NCBI RefSeq assembly: GCF_003573695.1
Contig: NW_020621936.1
Location: forward strand, 11,842,001 to 11,906,000
Direction: 5' to 3'
Length of the DNA: 64,000 nucleotides
Origin: Papaver somniferum
Lineage: Eukaryota; Streptophyta; Magnoliopsida; Ranunculales; Papaveraceae
This document shows positions 58,531 through 64,000 of this stretch, piece by piece. The notes below the pieces were generated by a model. It saw only the letters and a list, made by a program, of their open reading frames with translations. It ran no database searches and had not been told where the DNA came from. The first letter of the stretch is position 1, and each line of letters begins with the position of its first letter. The translations under genes and the position numbers were made by a program.

Positions 58531-58876
58531 CTGTAAAGAACACACTATATGGCCAATGCATCAAAAGATACGAAGGGCAGCTCACTTCATAAAGAGCTGT
58601 TCTGATGAGTAGACAAGTTGATTATGTGCAGCTCAAATGGGAATCCAATCCCAGTCTTCTTTACAAAACTGCATTGCCAAGTTTGACCCTTTTCAAGGTA
58701 AGCCTGTAAAGAACACACTATATGGCCAATGCATCAAAAGATACGAAGGGCAGCTCACTTCATAAAGAGCTGTTCTGATGAGTAGACAAGTTGATTATGT
58801 GCAGCTCAAATGGGAATCCAATCCCAGTCTTCTTTACAAAACTGCATTGCCAAGTTTGACCCTTTTCAAGGTAAGC
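58531..58876. repeat. perfect 173-base tandem duplication
   Basis: The segment 58531-58703 (ctgtaaagaacacactatat.. to ..caaggtaagc) is repeated as 58704-58876 and looks identical by eye. It is intergenic between the two host genes. Identity implies a recent duplication or an assembly duplication. Confidence 0.9.
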
Positions 58877-59886
58877 CTTAGTGATCAGACCTAAAAACTG
58901 TTCTCATGTACTAATGGAAGCCCGAGCATGGTGCCCACTTTATCCCACAATTTTGTTTCGACATTGTCACCATTTCAGTACAAGACTTTTTTTTTTTGAT
59001 CGGTATAAGACTTGTAAATCAGTTTCTGTTAAAACCTCCAGAAGATTGGTTGGGCAAGTGGTGTATTATCTCTACAGAGAGGTACACATTTTAAGAACCT
59101 CCAAAAGATAATCAATCTACTATAGGAAAACGTGCAATTTAACCTCACAGAGAGATGCAAAGGTTGTTAATTTCCCTTGCTTGGATGCTTTACAACCCTG
59201 CACATAAAGCACATCAGACGTCTAAGTCAGAATAGAAGACGGCTCATGCTGATTTACTCAGAGCGTTTAAACCCTTTTATACCGGATTTCTAAAGGCAAA
59301 ATGACTTGGGGGTCAGTATAATAAGGAAATAAAGGTAACAAGCAATTCTTTGACAAATAACAAGTCCGAATATGAAATCAACAACACAAATTCTTTCTAT
59401 GAAAAAGTAGAAAATTCTGTATAAGAATGCAGTCAATCAAAAGGTCTGTTTAACAGGTGTCCAGTACACTAGAAACAACTTCACATGAGTTGAAAAATGT
59501 AATGTTCTCTTTTTGCAGCTAAGACCACCACCATTAGCAGTAGCTCCAACACCACCACAAACAAAAGGATATGAAAACGTAACAGAGGAATAAGATCAGC
59601 ACAGCTAGCAAGAGAGAAATGTGTGTACTAGACGAGAGAAGCTTGTGGCACATCATGCCAGTCAGTAATTACAGATGTTAACATTGAGACCGTTCTATCC
59701 ACCATTCAGCTGCAACCACTAGATCCTCGTGAACACGCTGCTGTACACATGATGGCCCCAAAACTAATATTTTTGGGGGAGACATGACGAATGTCAATTT
59801 TGTTGTAGGATTGCGCCCATATGATCATTTTTCTTTCTTAACTTTTTTTTTTCTTTTACTTCTTTTCCACTTGAAAACTCTCAAAA
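58877..59886. other. intergenic region between convergent genes
   Basis: The transmembrane gene (+) and the kinase (-) converge here. The region should hold the 3' untranslated part of the kinase gene next to 59887. The short frame 58881-59111 has no recognisable content. Nothing else stood out. Confidence 0.5.
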
Positions 59887-62800
59887 CTACTTATTACCAG
59901 GGTAGTCCTTGTACTTCTTCTCCATCAGGCTCAGCAGGAAATCAGTAAACACGTGCTCGTATTCTGGCATTTTCCCGTAACCTGATAAGAGAGTTCAAAG
60001 GCGTCTTAAAAGAAGCAAACCTTCATATTCTCGCAAGCCTACAGCTGTGTTAAGGAATATTTAGAATATCAATTAAGAAAAAGTTCCACTTGCCAGGAAA
60101 GTAGTTAATATCAATCACGTAGAAATGGTCTCTGGTTCCATGCTCTCGAATCATATCTATGTTGAACAGTTGGAGACCCTACAAAATCAAAGTATATATG
60201 AATCATGGTCATGGAAATGGGATAAATTTATTATTTTAAAAATGGGAGAGAAGAAAAATTATAGTTAAGAAAAATGAAGATGGAAAATACCAGCCGTTGA
60301 CGCAGCTCCCTTGACAGCTTCTCAAGTAAAGGTCGTGGAGGAAGCTCTGAGATTAAGGATAACATGGATCAATCTCTAATTATAGAATGTGGAAGGATTT
60401 CATATGAATCAAAATTTTCCAAGACAACGAATTACTGATAATAAGGTTAATCTTGCCCATAAGAACTCCTGGTTCTAACATAATAAACACTCACCAGCAA
60501 CACCAGGGTCCAGATCTGCATCATCTGCAGAAGCAGCGGCACAAGATACCCTTGGAAAACGAAACACACCAGCATTGTTTAAGAGCTCAAGTTTATTGAT
60601 GTCGGGAAGAGAGAAACGCCGTACAACCTTTATAGCTTCCCCAACAATATAAACCTTGAAGACAACACCTCCTGCAACCAGAAAAATAAAGGAAGAATTC
60701 TAGCATTGACCATAACAAATTTCAGATGCAAGCGATACCTACAAGGGGTTAAATGTCATACCATGGTTAACGAACTCCTGCAGAACCAAGGGAGGATCAA
60801 GTTTTGATAGAGATAGTTGATCGTATGCAAGTGATAATTGATGTGATTTTGCACTACCATCAACAATTAGTGGTTTTGACACTGAAACATAAACAAAAAA
60901 GCACAACAAGTTGCTCAATTAAGGGCAATCATAGAAAGATACATGAACAGGGAAGTTTGAATGGTTGCTTCGCACATCTGAAACATGGTGTAGGTTCAGA
61001 ATGAGATATACCACCCTCACATTTAAGATAGGCTAGTTTAACACATGCATGCACTGGTGGTTTAAAATTTAGCATAACATACAAAATTATGTTCTTTATC
61101 TTTAACATGTGTTCCTTGGCCATAACTGTTATAATTATAACATCATCTCTCAGTCCTGATGCTTTAGCCATTGAACAAACCATATGAAAAATGAGGGATA
61201 CAACAGATGCACTACAACCTTACCTAATGGTAATACCAATCCTGCTTTAGTAACAGCATCAGGAATCGATAATGGATCTTCTGTGATAACTAACTGCTTT
61301 GGAACACCCACTTTTCCTACAAAAGAGTACGTACGTTTTAAGCATCAGCATGTACACAGATGTAAATTTTACGAACTTACGCTATCAAATCTGTCCAGAA
61401 TTTACACACATGGAAATACGATAACAAAATCTTTTGTAGGGTGATTCGCCATCAGCTAAAAACTTTCTTCTCCAGATGCCTTAATTGTCTAGGAGTACAA
61501 TAGAAATTACCATGACAATCACACAAGTTTATATTGGTCACATCCTGAAGCATGGACTGGCGGTTGCTAACATGTTTTATGGCACTGGGAGGATCAAGGA
61601 CTGTAACTTCTGGATACTTTTCCCGGTAGTCCTACAAAGAGTATAAACAGCTGGCATCAGAAAAAGTTTGAGGGTGGACATGCAAATGCTACTTATAAAG
61701 TTGTTCTCAATTTGCTTGACACTAAATCATTCCAGTACCTTGAGAAGGGGAACAATCTATTCAAAGAAGGTTTACCATAAAAAGTGATTTCGACAACCAA
61801 GAAGGAAACAAGTGTGTTTAGAAGCAACATAACCACAAGGCATCGTTCCAAGTGTATAAGTATTCAATTGAGTGGCTTCCCAAGAGCTCTACCATTGGTT
61901 ATTGGTTCTGATCTCTACTTTCCTGTACCATCTTCTTCCAACTGTCTGTCTGATTTAATACTTATTTTTCACTCTGGATTTGTTTAACGCAGGCTTTCAT
62001 GTTGTACAAATCTCTATCTATTTTCTTCAGACATATCAATGAAGAGAAGTAACTTATACAATAAGGAAATTTGTTTGTCATATATAGTACAAATTTCCAT
62101 TAACATCTGATACAGTGCTACTTATTTAGGGGTTGGTGTCTTCCTATGCACAGTCAAACCAAATTGTATCTATAATTTACTCAACCAATATCTTTCTCTT
62201 TTAATGATGTTTTACTGCTCAAAGGGACCATATTTAGCTGTTAAGCAACAAGCAAAGGGACAAAGTCACCAAGTGAATGAAAAACAAGAAGGATGTGGAA
62301 ACCAACTATTACTATGTGCATCTGTTACTGATTCTTGGCTACTACAATCCAGAGGATATCCCAAAATTTTGCCGCCCAAGAAGCCCAACAAACAAAATAG
62401 ATAGTAACTGCATCAGCACAGTTAACAATTACAGATGCACACCATGACACTAGCAGATTGGCAGTTAAATGTAGGGTTGACAACCTCCATTTTCCTTCTA
62501 GTGGGACAAAAAAATATCATGCAATTTTTTCCTCACGTTCTATATATTTTTCAGCAAGGATATAGACCCTACGAATGAGAATATGTCGTTTGGTGTCTCT
62601 TCATGTGCTTTTCAATAACACATGAAGGTAACTGAGGACATACTAAGTGACTACTATAGCCCGATATGGCGATATGTAAAACTTTGTAGAAGCTGATGAA
62701 AACACAATCATAAGTTTCAGTGAGCTAATCTGACACTTAGCCTTAACATTGGACTATCAGCACGAATATCACAAATTACCGTAACTTCTAAGATCGCCTC

Positions 62801-63734
62801 GTTGTAGTCTTGGGTAGGCTAGGACGGGCGGGGTTAAAATTCTTGTATGGCTTTTCTTTCATCAAACAATAGGTATTTTGTGCAGCCTCCATGAATAACT
62901 ACACAAATCCCGAAAACAGATGCCTATCTCTCTAGCATGATGATCTCATGCATCATTAGAACAGACTAGAAAATTAAGGATGTGGCTGATTCAATATTTT
63001 GCTTTTGTAACCACGTACATGAAACATAAATCCTTCGTTTTGAAACGACTGAATAAGTAAGAAAATTAACCATGTAAGCTCATAAAAGAAGATCATAGGT
63101 AAAACCGACATCAACATTCAAATTTTTTAACACATACAAATCTACAAAGGTATAACTGAACATCATCTGCGAATCTTATAAAAGAGGTTAACCATACTAG
63201 CAGGTAAGATAAAATCCTCATTCAGAAATCTCGAGGCTCCAACCTCAACTATCTGATCATGATTCATTGCAGAGGAAAGAGCACTCTGTAAAATTACGTT
63301 AGAAGACATATATTTTATGCTATTGACCAATCCTTGTCACCGCATGTATGAACACTAACATAACTTACTAATGACGTAATCGAGGAAATTAAAAAAAAAA
63401 AAGGTTTACCATACAAATAGAATGACTAACTTTCGTTCAGAAGTAAATGATAAGGACAACATGTGAGCATCAGGAAACTAACCTCAAGAATTTGACGCCA
63501 CTGCTTTCCAAACAGCTGAAAAAGATAAGAAAAAGATGGCACACCATATCAGAACACATACAAGATCGTTTGACTAGACCTCTACATGATCATTTTCAGA
63601 CATGTTGGGAGAAAGTCATTTCAAACATTTCATTGAAAACCAATCCGCTCACCTTGTGCAAAATAACGTCAAAGGGACCTTGATCTGAAAGTGGCCTGCT
63701 TTGGTCAATTGCAACAAAGACTATACCTTTGTTC
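59887..63734 (-). CDS. ITPK: inositol-tetrakisphosphate 1-kinase (ITPK), 5' end beyond the window
   Basis: Nine exons on the minus strand: 63734-63653, 63515-63483, 61631-61511, 61316-61224, 60881-60762, 60671-60495, 60346-60291, 60178-60094 and 59981-59887. They join into 287 codons including the stop with no break. ITPKs phosphorylate inositol polyphosphates with an ATP-grasp fold, a step toward phytate and inositol pyrophosphates. Family motifs in order: [80 protein letters not shown], and [19 protein letters not shown], the last with the Asp and Asn that bind magnesium. The usual length is about 320-360 residues, so roughly the first 40-70 are outside the window. The intron between the last two exons has a GC donor. 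All else is standard, so this looks functional. Confidence 0.92.
59982..60093 (-). other. GC-AG intron of the kinase gene
   Basis: The exon ends tttcctg and the intron begins gcaagtgg, ending ttatcag. GC at 60093-60092 is the only donor that restores the conserved [12 protein letters not shown] reading. The rest of the donor (gcaagt) is the typical strong context for GC donors. Confidence 0.85.
61632..63482 (-). other. large intron of the kinase gene
   Basis: About 1.85 kb between the exon coding QWRQILE and the exon coding [10 protein letters not shown]. It has a gttagt donor and a ttgtag acceptor. I see no gene or recognisable transposon inside it. Confidence 0.7.
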
Positions 63735-64000
63735 CTGTTTCATGCAATATATCACATGTTGTAGTTATCAGAATTACAAGAAGAGGAAAAAAAAAGGGAA
63801 GTGCAGAACTATAGACAACATTAAAATTTCGTCCATTAACACATGCAAACACCTCGTTAAGGGTAGGTTCGCTGACTAGATTCTCAATATCTACAATAAA
63901 TCCAGCACATAGGCAACACCAAATATTTCTGCAGTTGCCAGCTTATTCGTGCAGACGATCTACAATGAAGAGATACTCCTGTGAGAAGTGATAGAGTATC

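Noticed and set aside
63184..63293. Possible extra kinase exon (minus strand, coding [20 protein letters not shown])
   Set aside because: The neighbouring exons join directly in frame as [16 protein letters not shown] and match the family without it. The segment also lacks a good donor.
63735..64000. First kinase exon inside the window
   Set aside because: No stretch translates to the expected N-terminal kinase sequence, so the upstream exon is probably beyond the right edge.

Overview
The window is plant nuclear DNA, and almost certainly comes from a eudicot. Two intron-containing host genes lie at the right end. About 54 kb of nested retrotransposons fills the rest. A Papaveraceae or Ranunculales source is possible from the general look of the repeats, but I cannot establish it.

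Layout. (1) 1-11.4 kb is a graveyard of old repeats. It holds partial copies of one LTR element (LTR, tRNA-Met-type primer site, long leader, a gag scrap), an Athila-type solo LTR at 6844-8729 with target duplication acggt, a LINE scrap and a Stowaway-like MITE. (2) From about 13.08 to 54.48 kb lies one degenerate plant L1-type LINE (LINE B). It has been split by later insertions: a 5'-truncated LINE (11449-13058, 17-bp target duplication) near its left end, a 34-kb LTR-retrotransposon block (13931-48091), and a deleted Athila-type element (49776-53407) that itself holds a reverse-oriented solo LTR (51296-52607). (3) The 34-kb block is a tandem array, LTR-internal-LTR-internal-LTR, from one Ty3/gypsy element resembling the Tat/Ogre lineage. 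One approximate 5-bp target duplication flanks the whole block. The middle LTR is a recombinant of the outer two. The third LTR contains a young Athila-type element (38713-45863, minus strand) with nearly identical 2003-bp LTRs. (4) 54.5-64 kb holds two host genes: an uncharacterised two-transmembrane protein on + (54822-58052) with mitosis-type MSA motifs in its promoter, and an inositol-tetrakisphosphate 1-kinase on - (59887 to beyond 63734) whose 5' end is outside the window.

The array element is the most interesting object. In the sense direction it keeps gag, a retropepsin with an unusual DVG active site, and the end of integrase; reverse transcriptase, RNase H and most of the integrase core are gone, so it would need help in trans. 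On the opposite strand each unit carries a multi-exon gene with a plant mobile domain (PMD, the MAIN/MAIL1 family domain), with a TATA box, a 5' noncoding exon and a C-terminal coiled coil. Both copies are broken by the same stops and frameshifts. The 3.5-kb LTRs hold tandem arrays of hairpins whose stems change sequence while staying paired.

The order of events can be read from nesting: LINE B, then the gypsy insertion into it, then unequal recombination that duplicated the unit, and separately the young Athila-type insertion into LTR3. All transposon genes here look inactive as proteins. Only the two right-hand genes look functional. All family names are from recognition by eye; no database search was run.
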